Shown piece by piece: positions 24,661 through 37,153 of a DNA stretch of 64,000 bases; the stretch's first letter is position 1, and each line of letters starts with the position of its first letter. The translations under genes and the position numbers were made by a program. Below the pieces are notes generated by a model. It was not told the origin of the DNA and made no database searches. It saw only the letters and a list, made by a program, of their open reading frames with translations. The stretch covers positions 5,093,207-5,157,206 of the forward strand of contig OZ234496.1 in NCBI GenBank assembly GCA_965153455.1. The letters are read 5' to 3'. The stretch is from Sphagnum compactum. Taxonomy: Eukaryota > Bryophyta > Sphagnopsida > Sphagnales.

Positions 24661-27610
24661 CCACTCCCACTAAGTGATCAATTTTCTATGGATTACAGGC
24701 CTAAAATTTCGATACGCCAAGAATGCTTTGATCTTGGAATACCCTTGGTTAGCGTGTCTTCAACCATTTCTACAGTTGAGATGTACTCAAATTTAATTGC
24801 TCCTGCATTTATCATTTTTTGCACATAATGGTGTTGAATGTATATGTGCTTGGTCCTAGAGTGATGAACTAGATTTTTGATGAGTGATAGACACCCTTTA
24901 TTGTCTAGAATATGGTCATGTTTTCTTCTTGAATGAATCCAACTACATAGCCACAGGGCTTCTTTGCTTGCTTGTGAGGCAACCATATATTTTGCCTCAA
25001 TTGTGGAGAAACTGACTATCAATTGCTTACATGAGGACCAACTTATTGTTCCATTATTCAAAAGGAAAGCACAACTTGTTACTCACTTCCTTAAGCCTAG
25101 ATCCCCACCCCAATCTAAACTGCCAATATGCCAAAATAGTCTACTTCCCCAAGATTTCTCATTTGAAATTCATTAGATAAGAGATCTTTTACTTCATTTA
25201 CCATTCACATATTTGTGCTAATGATAAATAGGTCATCGACATACAAGGCCAAAAAACACACATGCATATTCCTCAAAACATAAATTCTATGATTCGATTC
25301 ACGCTTGAAAAAACCAACTTCTTGAACAATCCATTTATCTTTTCATTCCAAACCATTTGTGCTTGTTTAAGCCCGTATATGGTTTTTTTCAACTTGTAGA
25401 TTATTTTTTTTTGTCCAATCGTTCATAGCCATCTGGTCGGGTCATGTAGATGTCCTTGTTTAATTCTCCAATTAAAAAGGCACATTTGACGTCCATTTGA
25501 TATATCTTGAAGTCAAGTGCTACTCCAAAGGACAATAATGTTCTAATAGAAACAAATTTTGCTACAAGTGCAAATGTGTCACCAAAATCAACACCATAAG
25601 TTTGAGAAAATTCTCTTGCCACCATCTTGACTTGTACTTATCCACTTTTTCATTTGCCTTCTGCTTGATACAAAAAAACCCATTTTGAAGTTTTTGGTTT
25701 CCTTCCTTCAAGAAAAGGTATGAAGTTCCCATGTATTTTTCATTATGAGTGATTAAAACTCTTCATTCGCAACTTTCTTCCAATTTTCATCATCCACCCC
25801 TTTAAAACTTTAGTTCAATGATTGGTTCGTTCGTAGATGCCATGCAAGCAAAATGATCATCAAACATTCTTAGTGCTCCTTTGAATCATTTTGACTTTAG
25901 TTTCAACTTACTTTGTGTTTGCACTTTTTTTTAATCATGTTTGTTCATGTGGTCAATTTTAAATCACTTCCAACTTGTGGTGAGGTGCAACTACTTTCTT
26001 CTTTTGCACATTCCATAACTATATCAAGTGATGGAATGTTGAGATTTGATGAACTTTTATGAATTGATTTGAAAGTGTCCACCTCCCATTTTTGGTGATG
26101 ACACATAATTTTGCATGAGAACTTGAACATTTGGTTTAGTTTTGTTATGTAACCTCTTTTGTTCCATTTTCACTAAAAGTTTTTCATTGAAGATCACATT
26201 CCAATTCACAATTAACTTTCTATTTTTTAGAACAATTAATTTGTACCCTTTGGACTTCAAATTATAACCTACAAACACACACCTTGTAAATTTTGGCCCC
26301 AATTTCAACCTTGTTTCAATTGGTCTATAAATGTATGCATTGCATCCAAAAACACACAGATGTATAACTGAAGCCTTTTTCCTACCCCATACCTCTTTTG
26401 GGGTCTTTTGATTGAAATACTTTTGAGGATTTCAAGCTTTGATGTCTATTATTATGTTGATAATTTCTACCCAAAATTTTGAACTTAACTTGAGTTGTTG
26501 GTGCATTATGCAATGAGCAGCCTTAATGATGGTGCATTTAATTCTTTGAACAAAACCATTTTGTTGTGATGTGTACGGAATAAAAGTTTGATGCACAATC
26601 CTTTGAGTTTTGAGAAAATCTCCAAACTCCAAAACAATGTTCCCCATTGTTGTCAATTCTAAACATTTTTACCTTCTTCCCGACTTATGTTTTGACAAAG
26701 GCTTTTGAATTTTTGAAACTTTGAAAAACATTCCTTACTCACAAACATGTTTAAAGAATCATCTATGAAGGTAACAAAATACCTTGCACCATTGAAAAAC
26801 AACATTTGAATATGTCATCAAATATCTGAATGGACAAGTCCTAATACCTCTTGTGCATTTTCTGTTTGTTGGAAATGATTCTTTGTGTTATTGCCAAGTG
26901 TGCAACCTTCACAAAATGCCATATCAAAACTAGGTCCCATTTAGAATTCCTTTTACAAGCTTTTGTTCAAACAACTTCACATTTCCATTACCAAAATGAC
27001 CTAATCTTTGGTGCCAAAGGCTAAAATCATCAAGCTTGAAATTGCTTATCACTTGTTCACTTTTTATGTTGGATCAAGTTTCATAGTTTAATGTGTGCAG
27101 CTAGTTAGTTTGTGCACCTTTTGCCAATATATTTTTGCCAATATTTTTTATAACCTAACAAGGCCACTCAAACTTGATTGTATGCCCCATGGAGACAACT
27201 TTGCTCATCAAAACAAATTTCAAAGTTGAAAAAAGATTTTGAGTCCAACACAAAAATTACATTGTTGACAGGAGACTCTTGTCAAAAAGATTTTTATTTG
27301 CCAAGAGTTTGTCAATGTGATGTTTGGCCAAGGTCTCCCAAATGCCTTTTGTAGTGGTCTCCTTCCGCATAGTCATGAATTGATTATGCTCTAAACAAGC
27401 AAGTTCAAAGCTTTGTTCACCTTCCATGAGTAGTTCAGCAAAGTTGCCTCGTCTTCTTCATCTAGCTTCTCTTGAATTCTATCAATAAATCCCCATAGCT
27501 CATTTGCCTTCGAAATGTTTCCATCTTGAACCTTCAAAACATGTAGTGCTACTTCCTTTCAAACTTATCAATAACTCTGTATTGTGAGCCCATAACCTAC
27601 AAGCTTTATA

Positions 27611-27992
27611 TGTTCTCCACGGTGCGGTGTGCATAAATTTCAATGATGGTCATAGATGTAAGAGAAGAGAAAACAAAAAATCAAAGACACAACTAAGGTA
27701 ACAAAAGAAATTACCAACAAATTCAAGTTGATGTTCTTGTTACTTGATGCACAAATATATATAAATTTTGTTTAACAAAGATTAACTAAATCAACTTTAA
27801 CTAATTAAGAGGTAAACTAAGCAGAAGACAAAACTTTAGATTAGTCATTGTTATTTGATTGCAAGTCATCAAAACTCTACAAAAAGTGATAAAAAGTTAT
27901 ACCGGAAGTTCACAAGTCTTTCTACATTCTTTATTGAAGCTAAGGTGGATCTTCAATTAGCTCAAAGATCTATTGCTCACTTCATTTTGCCA
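27611..27992 (-). repeat. 5' LTR of the copia element
   Basis: 382 bp bounded by TG (27611) and CA (27992), as expected of LTRs. On its interior side the element-sense sequence ggttatgggctc (near 27577-27592) may be a much-diverged initiator-Met tRNA primer-binding site; this is uncertain. Confidence 0.75.
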
Positions 27993-29642
27993 ACATTGTG
28001 AATATGGGAAGGGAGCAAAGGGCACACCCACTATAAAGAAGAGGCAGTTCATCTACCGACATGTCCATGGTGGAAATGTCCTTCACCTGTCATCATCATG
28101 CATGCTTCTGAAGATTTCTTATGCAAATTCCAATTCGAAAACTAACATATTTTTAAAAAAATCTGTATTCTCTTTCACAATTATTCAATTATTTTTAAAC
28201 AATGTAACATTTCTGAAAGTAATAGAATTAGTCTCAAACTGCCATGGTCCAAAACGGTAGTTGGTTTCAGCTATGACATCAATTTATATGGGAATTCCTT
28301 CGCATCTAAATGCCTCATAAGCCAAAAGTGGGTTTTCTTTTGGGTATTTTACATCTGTCCAGACAGCAGAGACTTCAAGCCTTTTGTTATTATTCCGGCA
28401 CTGACATCCTTTTCAAAAGCCACATAATGTCTTTCAATTTTTATCAAGAACATATTGACTGATAGATACCCAACAGTAATCACATTCAATAATTTCAGTT
28501 GAAATCATTCCCATTTCATGTTGTTTTTGTAAAATATATTTTATCAATTATCTAAACATGAAAATTGGTGTTAGAATGTTTGAAATGGAGAAATGGATTT
28601 AAGGTTAGTAGCCAAAAACAAGCAATCTAAATACTAATAGGGATTATTTTACACAAAGGAGGTGGGACAAGGTTGACTCCTCAAGTTAAGAATGCAGAGA
28701 ATACAACATTCTACACAATTCAAAAACCAATTATCCACTGCACATTTGTATCTCACAAAATGGGTCAGTTATTTAGCAACAATGGCTAATAACCAAAAAT
28801 TCAAGGTTGTTTCTTAAGATATATGTAAACCACAGCTTCCAACAAATCAAAAGAACCAGTTCAAAAATACATAACCGCAGTTCTCAAAAATCTAAGAACC
28901 AACATGAATTTTCAACTGCAATTCTTCCAAAAAAGAGAAACTTGTCAAATCAGCACCCTATGCAACTGCCTGTTCTGTGCTGGTTATTTCATGAAAACTG
29001 CGCTTTCTTTGAGGGTTTGTGAAAGACCTGGAACTGGATTTCTTTGATTTCCAAAGTTCCAAAAACCAGAACCAAAAGAACCAAGTTACTGAAAAGAAAC
29101 CAACCCACACTATGGATGGAAAATAACTATTCTAAGATAATGTATGAATAGAAGATACAATCCACACAGGGTTTGGTGTAATTTTGATCTCATATATGGT
29201 ATGCAATCACCCCAGTATAGATAAGATAAACACAAGCTCCAAAAATATTTTCTTTACATTGCAATTGATTGTCTAATTTTGTGAATTTAAACAGAGCTCC
29301 AAAACATGGAAACCAGACAATGGCTCACATTCCAGTAATAGATAATTGAGATTCCAATAGAACAAAATGGCATACATTTCATGCACAACATTCACATTTG
29401 ATTGCCATATATATCTGTCAAAAGTGCAAAACAGAAACCCAAATGCATGTGTTCTTACACATCACTTGGCAGTTTGTCCATAAAGAGTGTTTTATCCACA
29501 ACACTACTACATCATAGTTAACACTCAGCTTCAAACTGCATATCAAAACTTTTCCCCTAGTGATATTCCGTTCATGTGGGCCACTTACCCATTACATAAC
29601 ATCTGCAGGTGTTGTGTATATTTGAGAACTTTGGACGTTAGT
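27993..29642. other. Intergenic region, copia element to AKR 3' end
   Basis: AT-rich sequence without recognised genes or clear repeats. The last few hundred bases before 29643 are the likely 3' UTR of the minus-strand aldo-keto reductase. Confidence 0.45.
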
Positions 29643-31996
29643 TTAAATTTCACCATCCCACAGCTCCTCCACAGTTTTATAAGGACTGGTTGTGTCATTC
29701 ACCCACATATCATCCCCACGCAATAAACGCACCTGCAAAAAGTGCAAACAAAATCAACCACATTTGTCTTTAGAACTATAACTGGAAACATAAAACCCTT
29801 TTTTCTTCCAGAAGTATCCTTCTGCACTCCATGCCCTCACCAAGGAATTCTTGTCATTGCTGAAGAGCAGAGTTCAGAGAACACCCCCTTGTGTGCAAAA
29901 ACAGGAAAAGTGATGTTGTGGGAGAGTAGTAGGTCATAACCTGTTCAATCTTGTCAAATAACTTCAAATCCTCCTCAGAAATCTCAAAGTCAAAGATATC
30001 AAGATTTTCCTTAATACGCTCAGGGTTGGTGCTCTTAGGCAAAACACTGTGACCCATTTGAATATTCCAGCGCAGTGCAATTTGTGCTGGTGTTTTGTTA
30101 TACTTCTTAGCCAAGGACTGCAGCACCGGATGCTCCAACACCTTGACATGGTTTGTGAACCAGCTACCTCCTGATCCAATTGGGGAATAAGCCTGCATCC
30201 CATCTCCTCCACAATCACACATAATCATCATCTCGAGGAATAAAAGTTACAATGAGTAAACTTGCCAACTACAATAGTTTTCTTGTGTCCTTTGATGCTG
30301 TTTAATATAGAAGAAGACTTACAGTTAGATGAATGCCCTGAGAGTACAGGAAGTCATGCAACTTCTTCTGCTGCCACATTGGGTGGCATTCAACCTGGTT
30401 AACAGCAGGTACAACCTTTGCATATGATAATAGTGCCTTTGTCTTCTCCACAGAGAAGTTGCTGATACCTATTGCCTTTGTTTTGTCACCTTTCTCATAG
30501 CACTTCTCCATAGCCTGCCAGGTTGCCTTGGTGTCAAGAGGTGCAAAGTCCTCAGGTGCTGTTCCTTGAGCACCTTTCTTGAGGGCTACTGGCCAATGCA
30601 TCTGCATTTTCAATCCACCATGTACCACAATGTAACAGATTGCTGATTGTTCTTGTATCTGCTTTTTGACAAGTTATTCAAGCATTCAAAAACAAGAACT
30701 CCCAAGAAAAAATAAGGACACAACACCACACACATGTTGAATTGCAATTGAAACCATGGAAGGTGCAGTGGGTGTAAATATACCAGGTAAAGGTCAAGAT
30801 AGTCACACTGCAGATTCTGAACTGAACCAGCCAGAGCTAAAGGCACATCATCAGGATGCTGGTCAGCATTCCTGTAAAATTGAGATACAGTGGACCACTC
30901 ATCTCAATACTTTGAAAGCTGTTTTGTTTTGGGTTTAGAAATGTTCACATATCATGCTGACCATCAAAGTGCAGCAACAGACAGATGTTTACTTCACAAT
31001 CTCCTGCCCAGTAAGGCCATTCCATTTACATAAGTTGCCTCAGTTTGCAAGTTGGAAACAAGTCTCTTGCAGTGGAACAAAGAATGGTGCTATGTTTAAG
31101 AAAGCAGTGAAGGTTGAATAAGTACAGACCAGAGCTTAGAAGTGATCCACAGATCTCCACGTGTAACAATCCCTTCCTTGAAGAGCTCTTGCAATGCATC
31201 ACCAATCTGCCAATCCACTTCCAAGTTGATTCACATGATCCAGGCTCTTTGCCTAATAAGACTGCCAAATGTCCGAACCAGGTTTCTACATTGAAATTTG
31301 CCAACAAGAAACACTGGCTGTTTCCAGTGATAGAGGAGATTACACACCTCTTTCTCATTGCCATATGCTTTCGCACAATCAATGTGCCGATATCCAACCT
31401 GTGCCAACACAAGACATGGTTAGACTAACACATAACATAAGTGCTGACGATTGTGATGTGATGCAATCCAAATTGATGATGTGAAGCAGTAGTCTGGACA
31501 TCAGAGGTTGCCTGCTACACATCGAGGAGAGGATCTCACACCATGGATGTGAGATCAAAGTAGATCTGCTCTAGACATCATAGTACACAAGATCAAGCTC
31601 TCCTTCAAAGAATCATACAATTGGAAAACAGAATTGAGGAGAGAAGCCTGAAGTTCTCATGCAAGGGATTCAGGGAGACAAGGACTCTGAAAACTGAATG
31701 CATGGTGTGAAACTGATGCTGCAATACTCTGGGAATGGGAGGTAGACAAGATGGAGCTCTCCTTGAAAGAATGGTGCAATTGGAAAACAGAAGCGAGAAG
31801 AGTTCGAAGCCCGAAGTTTATTTCTCATGAAAAGCGATGTGAGGGCGGAGAGACAAGACTCTGGGATTACCTTGATAGCGTACTTCACAGCCTCACCAAC
31901 TTCGCCTGGCTTCGCTTGCCATGTCCCGAGTCCTACCGCGGGTATGTATTGCCCGGTGTTGAGCTTGAAACGCGGCATTTCTGCACCTTTCCCCAT
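29643..31996 (-). CDS. AKR4C: Aldo-keto reductase, AKR4C-like
   Basis: NADPH-dependent reductase of aldehydes and ketones, related to plant AKR4C enzymes that detoxify reactive carbonyls. Seven exons, in coding order 31871-31996, 31348-31398, 31130-31206, 30784-30871, 30323-30601, 29941-30192 and 29643-29732, sum to 963 nt (320 residues), the usual family length. All junctions are GT-AG and in phase. The catalytic tetrad is complete: Asp49 (VGYRHID), Tyr54 (CAKAYGNE), Lys83 (ITSKLW) and His116 (MHWP). Other family signatures are [27 protein letters not shown] and the cofactor-binding loop [13 protein letters not shown] with Lys260, Ser261 and Arg266. It ends ELWDGEI, typical of AKR4C. The start was set at [16 protein letters not shown] (ATG 31996) by family alignment; the frame stays open upstream to 32260 with a Cys-rich sequence unlike any AKR. 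It appears intact. Confidence 0.96.
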
Positions 31997-33461
31997 ATCC
32001 GCAGAAGAAGAATGATTCCCTAGACAATCACAACTGCACCCCGGCCACAATACCCCGTCCCAATGAGGAGCAGAACAACAACAGTAACAACAACCACGAG
32101 CACAGCAAGAAGATCGGGCGACAGATCCTTCTGCTTTCTTCCAACCCTGATCATAAGCCTCCCCCCGTTCACTGCACTCATCAATCCAGCAGCAGCTAGG
32201 ATCCATACCGTAGTGCGTTCCCCCAAACCTTCCGCATCGGCATTTGTAAGCACTCAGCATTCTTCCACCAGATCCATACTCCCTTGCAACGGAGATTGTT
32301 GGACCACATCATAGATCTAGATCTCGCAACAAAGCAATCCGCTTCTCCAGCGATTCTCTAGTCTCTAAGATTCTACTTCCATATGCATCATATATACGCA
32401 AGATCCTCACGTCAATCTTCCGGTATCGGCTATACAAAGTCTCAGAAGAGTGAGTGAGAGAGAGAGAGAGAGAGATAGGTAGATAGATAGCGACACTAAA
32501 GCTCCTGCAGGAAAGCCAGCCACAAGCAAAAAGAGTGTGATATCATATGCATCATTGGGAGAAAAGAGCCACTACAAACCTTCAAAAGAGATCGACAGGT
32601 GACGGACGACACGAGAGCAAATCCGCAATATCACGACACCGATTTCCATTTGTAAAAAAAGCAAAAAAAAGAAAACAAAAAAGAAAGAACACGAACCTGT
32701 GCAAAGTGTGCTGCTGCTTATTGTATTCCTCGATTCAGGACAAAAGATCAGGAAGAATATCAGGAGAAGAAGCTGACGATGGTGAGGAGAAGAAGGAGAT
32801 GATGATGATCTTATAGGGCTTGAGTCGATACAGCTTCCGCAGCCGTTGTTGTTTGCTGTTATGCAAAGCGTGAGGGGAGAAACAAAAAGGTGGCAGAAAA
32901 GCAGCCAGAAGCCACGTGTGGAGTGCGCAAACGGCAACGAGAAGAGAGAGAGAGAGCTCTCTGCAAGTAGTTGGAAAACGTACGAATGGAGCAACGGCAA
33001 CAACTGTAGCGCCATGCAGCTGCAGCAACCTGCATGCAACAAAGCCATGTAGTGTCAGTGCCATCTTGTAGCTGACATTGCTCCAATTATGTGTTCCAGA
33101 ACTGAGTGGCAATGGAGTTAGCCTAGTAAGTACATCTCTGTTCAACAAACATCCTAACAAAAGCAGAGTTGCCAATTTGAATATCTGCTTCAAGAACAAC
33201 AAGCGATTGCAAGTCTGAGATTATTAATTGGGAGAAAAATAGACATGAGATGATGCTTGAAATCCTTGAAGCACAAAATTGCTTCTTTCTATATGAGACT
33301 AATCATGCATGCATGCATGGCTGCCTCAAAATGATATGGGCATGAGGGGCAGGGAAGCAAGCCCTGGTGCAAGGAGCCACCCGATTTCTGAGTTCTCTGT
33401 ATGCAGAGCTTGCAGGACCCATATTGATGATGGGGGGTTTTGCATAGCATCCAAATTGTTG
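31997..33461. other. AKR 5' flank
   Basis: Probable leader and promoter of the aldo-keto reductase. Contains a (GA)n microsatellite at 32451-32475, a short A-rich tract (32656-32690) and a cluster of CATG steps (atgcatgcatgcatgg) near 33305-33320. No separate gene is recognised. Confidence 0.45.
32913..32918. promoter_or_regulatory. G-box/ABRE-like element upstream of the AKR gene
   Basis: CACGTG within gccacgtgtgg, about 0.92 kb upstream of the AKR start codon. CACGTGTG-type elements are common in ABA- and stress-responsive plant promoters, in keeping with the carbonyl-detoxifying role of AKR4C enzymes. The transcription start is unknown. Confidence 0.3.
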
Positions 33462-33462
33462 T

Positions 33463-33795
33463 TTTTTCAGTAGATCTTTTCAAACTCCGATCGCTGATGT
33501 CCAGATGATCTATTGGAGAGATTCTTGAAATGGGTCTTGAACATCATTTTGTAGTGCTTCCAATCTGTTTGACGTTTTTTCAGTAGATCTTTTCAAACTC
33601 CAATTTGCTGATGTCCAGATGATCTATTGGAGAGATTCTTGAAATGGGTCTTGAACATTGTTTTGTAGTGCTTCAAATTTGTTTGATGCTTTTTCAGTAG
33701 ATCTTTTCAAACTCCAATTCGCCAATGTCCAGATCTATTGGAGAGATTCCTCAAATGGGTATTGAAAATTGTTTTGTAGTGCTTCAAATGTGTTC
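33463..33795. repeat. Tandem array, 3 x about 113 bp
   Basis: Three consecutive units, each starting tttttcagtagatcttttca and running through gatgtccaga, tctattggagagattc and ttgtagtgcttc. The cagtagatct landmarks are at 33468, 33581 and 33695, giving periods of 113 and 114 bp. The units are about 90% alike; the third lacks a few bases after gtccagat. No coding frame is preserved. Confidence 0.9.
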
Positions 33796-35115
33796 CGTAT
33801 TTGATGCTAGTGGTGATCATTTTACGAATCTGTGGTTGGGCATTAGTGTTTCTTTTGATTAGCTCTGTAAGGTGCTCTCTGATTACACTAGAAAAATTGG
33901 CACAGGTCCTTACGGATTCGATATTTGGGGAGTAAGGAAAGAAAGATGGAAAGTTTGATTGCAAGTAAATGCAGGTGGAGATTATTAAGGGTTTAGGGTA
34001 CGCCACTTTTTTCACAAAATAAATTGTTTGCATTCAATGGGTTTAGGGTTTGTGGAATGTTAGTTGGTACAATTCACACAATTGCGTTGTAGGTGGGTGT
34101 TAGGTATAATTCATGATACACACATTGACCGACTTGCATGTATAGGTAAGGTACTTGGGGAGTTCAAGAGGAGATGGGGAAGAGGGAATATGTACTATAA
34201 GAGCACAACATGGCATGAACTTGAACTCTTGTTAGACAGAAAGAGCATACAATTTTATGGCACTCCTTTTTCTTTCCTTTTTTCGGCTACACAAAATTTT
34301 GTGCTGGCAGGAAGAAGAAGAATACACTAAAACTTGCACAGGCAGGAATTCTGTTGCAATTCTAAAAGAGTATTTTCAATCCATGTTGATGGCTGTCACG
34401 AAAGATGCCAGAAATAGTGACCAAGTGCCCAGAAGAAGAAGATTCATGAGAATTGCTTGCTGATTGGAAGAGGTTCATTTGTTGCAACAAAGAACTTCCA
34501 AGAGAAAGGTCCTCTCTCTGTTTGTTTCTACTGAAAAACCTCTTGTACCATTAATACTATGCATGGATTTAGGGTTTGAAGAAAATGCTCATTTGGGATC
34601 AATTGGAGTGAGCCTACAAGGAAGCCAAAACTTGGTTGAAGATATGATATTTGGAAGAATAACACTTGCGAATCCCAATAGGACAACACCCAGTAAACAG
34701 AGATCTTTCAGCAGTTGCAAAATTTATGAAATTAAAACAATCTGTTGATGCATAATATAATTGGGGATTTTGAAGTGGTTTAGTATAGATACGTTACATT
34801 TTGTAAGTGAGCTTTTTGAATTATGGAATGAGCCTTGTACACAGACCCATTGTGCCTGATGATGTTCTTATGAGGAATTTTGGCAAAGTCCAAAATGTCC
34901 AAATGGGTGGTGAATCCGGGTTTAGGGTTTAGGTCAGGGAGACCCAAGAAGACTTGTCAGTTGTGAAGGGGACTCAAAAAGAGGCAGAAAAGACCAATTA
35001 CGTACTCTGGAATGGTCATGCCCTGCTCATTATGTTTAGTTAAGGTGCCATGCCAGCCCGTTAGGGTAAGTAATGCATTGCACCTGACAATATCTGCAGG
35101 GCGAGGCCATTCCAC
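33796..35115. other. Intergenic region with scattered telomere-like heptamers
   Basis: No recognised gene; open frames at 34064-34330 and 34464-34748 have no family motifs. The plant telomere-type motif gggtttaggg(ttt) occurs near 33988, 34040, 34567 and 34919, not in a continuous array. Confidence 0.4.
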
Positions 35116-35263
35116 GACATTAACGTCTAGGGTGGCAGAAAGCATGTTAAACAGACACATTTTGGTCACTATTATGAGTGTATATGATCATCATCACTAG
35201 ACAATTATGTCATATAATGTGAGCAAGAAAATGACATAATCTGCCACCCCAGACCGTAATGTC
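35116..35263. mobile_element. Foldback (MITE-like) element, family A, copy 1
   Basis: 148 bp with terminal inverted repeats: gacattaacgtctagggtgg(cag) at the left and ctgccaccccagaccgtaat(gtc) at the right. The interior (gatcatcatcac, gtcatataatgtgagcaaga) is shared with copy 2 at 37154-37312, which lies in inverted orientation. No transposase and no clear target-site duplication. Confidence 0.7.
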
Positions 35264-35285
35264 CGGGTGGGGGGGAGGAGAAAGG

Positions 35286-35392
35286 CCTATCTTTCAGAAC
35301 CTTCTAGAATTTGAAGTACCTACCTGTTGGTTGGCCCCGTAGACTGAGTGGTAGGTACATATTGAAAAATCTGGGAAGGTTCGAAAGATAGG
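35286..35392. repeat. Foldback inverted repeat
   Basis: Arms 35286-35324 (cctatctttcagaaccttct and on to gtacctacc) and 35350-35392 (ggtaggtac to ggttcgaaagatagg) are imperfect reverse complements around a 25 bp loop. It begins 22 bp after MITE family A copy 1. Non-coding; perhaps another small foldback element. Confidence 0.65.
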
Positions 35393-37153
35393 AGGACCCT
35401 CTTCCCGCGTAAAAGAAAAATGTGTCAGATTAGGTCTGATTGACAACTGTCTGGGTCCTTGCAAAATAAGTAAGGGCCTGTACTGTTTTGCAGGGACCTT
35501 GCAGGGATAATCTGTCCTTTGATATACTACATTACACTAAGCAAAATCTGACAGTTTTTTACCAGAATTTGAAAGGTCTTGACCAGTGTTGGGCAGTTCT
35601 TTACTTTTTATGAAGAATTACCGGGCTCAGGTTTCTTCATAAAACAAGGCCATTCCGATCTAAACAGTCTAAACACTTTCACCAAAGAAACCGGTTATAT
35701 AATAAGATAAAACTTCCAAAAGTTGGATCCAATGCGATAGTCCCACAGGGACAGGGCCCAAAATTAAATTATAATGATTCCAGTTGTGGTTTAAAACACA
35801 AGTGGAACCTGGAATTCGGTTTTGAGTTGAGTTCTTTTTTTATTTTAAAAAAATTCTTGTTCCGACTCGGAAAATTACACTTGGTTCTGGGTAACCCAGA
35901 CTAGAACTAGTTACCCTCTGTCTCTTCTTTTTTTCATTTAAAAAAATAATAATTCACTTTTTTTTTCAAAATTTTGCGTTCCAATTCCGATGCCACACAT
36001 AAATGGAACTGGGCATCGGTTGCTGGGTTGAGTTCTTCTAAAATGTGAATTCTGAGTTCCATTTTGAAACCAGTTCCAAAAATCAGATCTAGCAGTGGGT
36101 TCTGACCAGTGTTGTCCGGTTATCCAAATTTTGGACAAAACTCCCAATATGAATAAAGAATATTCTCACTTTTAAAAAAAGAGATGGATATGTATATTTA
36201 AAATCTCACATATTTTCATATATAGAGGATTATGTATTAAAAGAAGAAAAAAAATCCCTTTGCCTGTTATGAATAGACAATTATCGAATTTTTAAAAATC
36301 ATGGATATGCATAGACAATATGCATTGCCAATTTGTCGCTTCCAAATCAAAATGCCAACTAGGGTTTAAGGTTTTGAGTTTAAATACATATCCTCCAAAC
36401 CTTAAAAAATTACAAACCTTAATACTTCTTCCGAGACACGTATAAAATTTTCGGTTATGTATCGTTCCCATATATATAGATAGTGTTTTTTTTTTTTTTC
36501 CAAAATTGTGCAACCTGGTGAAAAAAAGGGGCTGATAAATGCAACAAAGGATTATTCTTTTTAAATACACAAAATTCACCATATTTTGAGGGAAAAAATC
36601 TAGAAGTCCCTAGATGTGGACAATGTGTTTTTGTAAGTCCTCCGAACTAGGCAAGACTGCCCAAAAAATTTAATGTCCCTCCAGCACAATCGCCATTGAC
36701 TACTAATTAATGTTGGGATCCTAGTCACTATACCTACTTGAAGAATTTGAAAAAACCCATTGGACATAACTGGATGGACATATGCTTAAATAATCTCCAG
36801 ATACAAATATACATCCGATTAACTGAAGTGTTTTCCATCCATGAATATGAATAATTCAAAATCAGTGGTCAATCTATATCGGAAGGATATGTTTTATTTT
36901 ATTTTTTTGAAACTGATGTACAAGTATAATAATATACATAGATATGTGAGATTGGATTTATATGTATCATAGGTATGTGAGATTGGATTTATATGTGTGC
37001 TTCGCCTTTTGTTTGCTCTATGACCAAATTCTGATGTTTCTATGATATATACTTGTACATGGGTTTCGTGTTACTTTGGTTCTGGAGATGCTTGCCTTAA
37101 CAATACTGGACAAATGGAGTGTGCAACTTTCAAGTGGTGTTTTCAACTGCAAA
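35393..37153. other. Intergenic DNA between the two family-A copies
   Basis: AT-rich, no gene recognised. The phrase gaccagtgttg occurs at 35581 and 36107, suggesting an old repeat, and tatgtgagattggatttata occurs twice near 36943-36991. The inverted family-A copies flank this stretch, but no transposase-like frame lies between them, so it does not look like a single composite element. Confidence 0.4.

Larger units (their letters stand above)
24444..27992 (-). mobile_element. Degenerate Ty1/copia LTR retrotransposon
   Basis: The element reads right to left. From its 5' side: LTR 27611-27992; a gag/UBN2-like remnant (27300-27510, ANELWGFIDRIQEKLDEED); a GAG-preintegrase zinc-binding remnant (about 26880-27050, WHQRLGHF and CEGCTLGNNTKNHF); integrase core pieces (26432-26656, with IPYTSQQNGF); integrase C-terminal piece (26057-26308, KFTRCVFVGY); reverse transcriptase (25401-25625, VDFGDTFALVAKF and YQMDVKCAFLIGEL); and RNase H (24693-25061, FSTIEAKYMV and VHHSRTKHIYIQHH). 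The order gag-INT-RT-RNaseH defines Ty1/copia. A purine tract AGTGGGAGTGG adjoins the 3' LTR (24661-24671 on +). Frames are broken by several stops and shifts and the interior (about 2.95 kb) is shorter than in intact copia elements, so it cannot move on its own. No clear target-site duplication is seen. Confidence 0.9.

Noticed and set aside
32020-32253. Hydrophobic frame (-) upstream of the AKR gene, looking like a membrane segment
   Set aside because: It starts at GTG just after an in-frame stop, and the Val/Leu run comes from a repetitive gttgtt tract.
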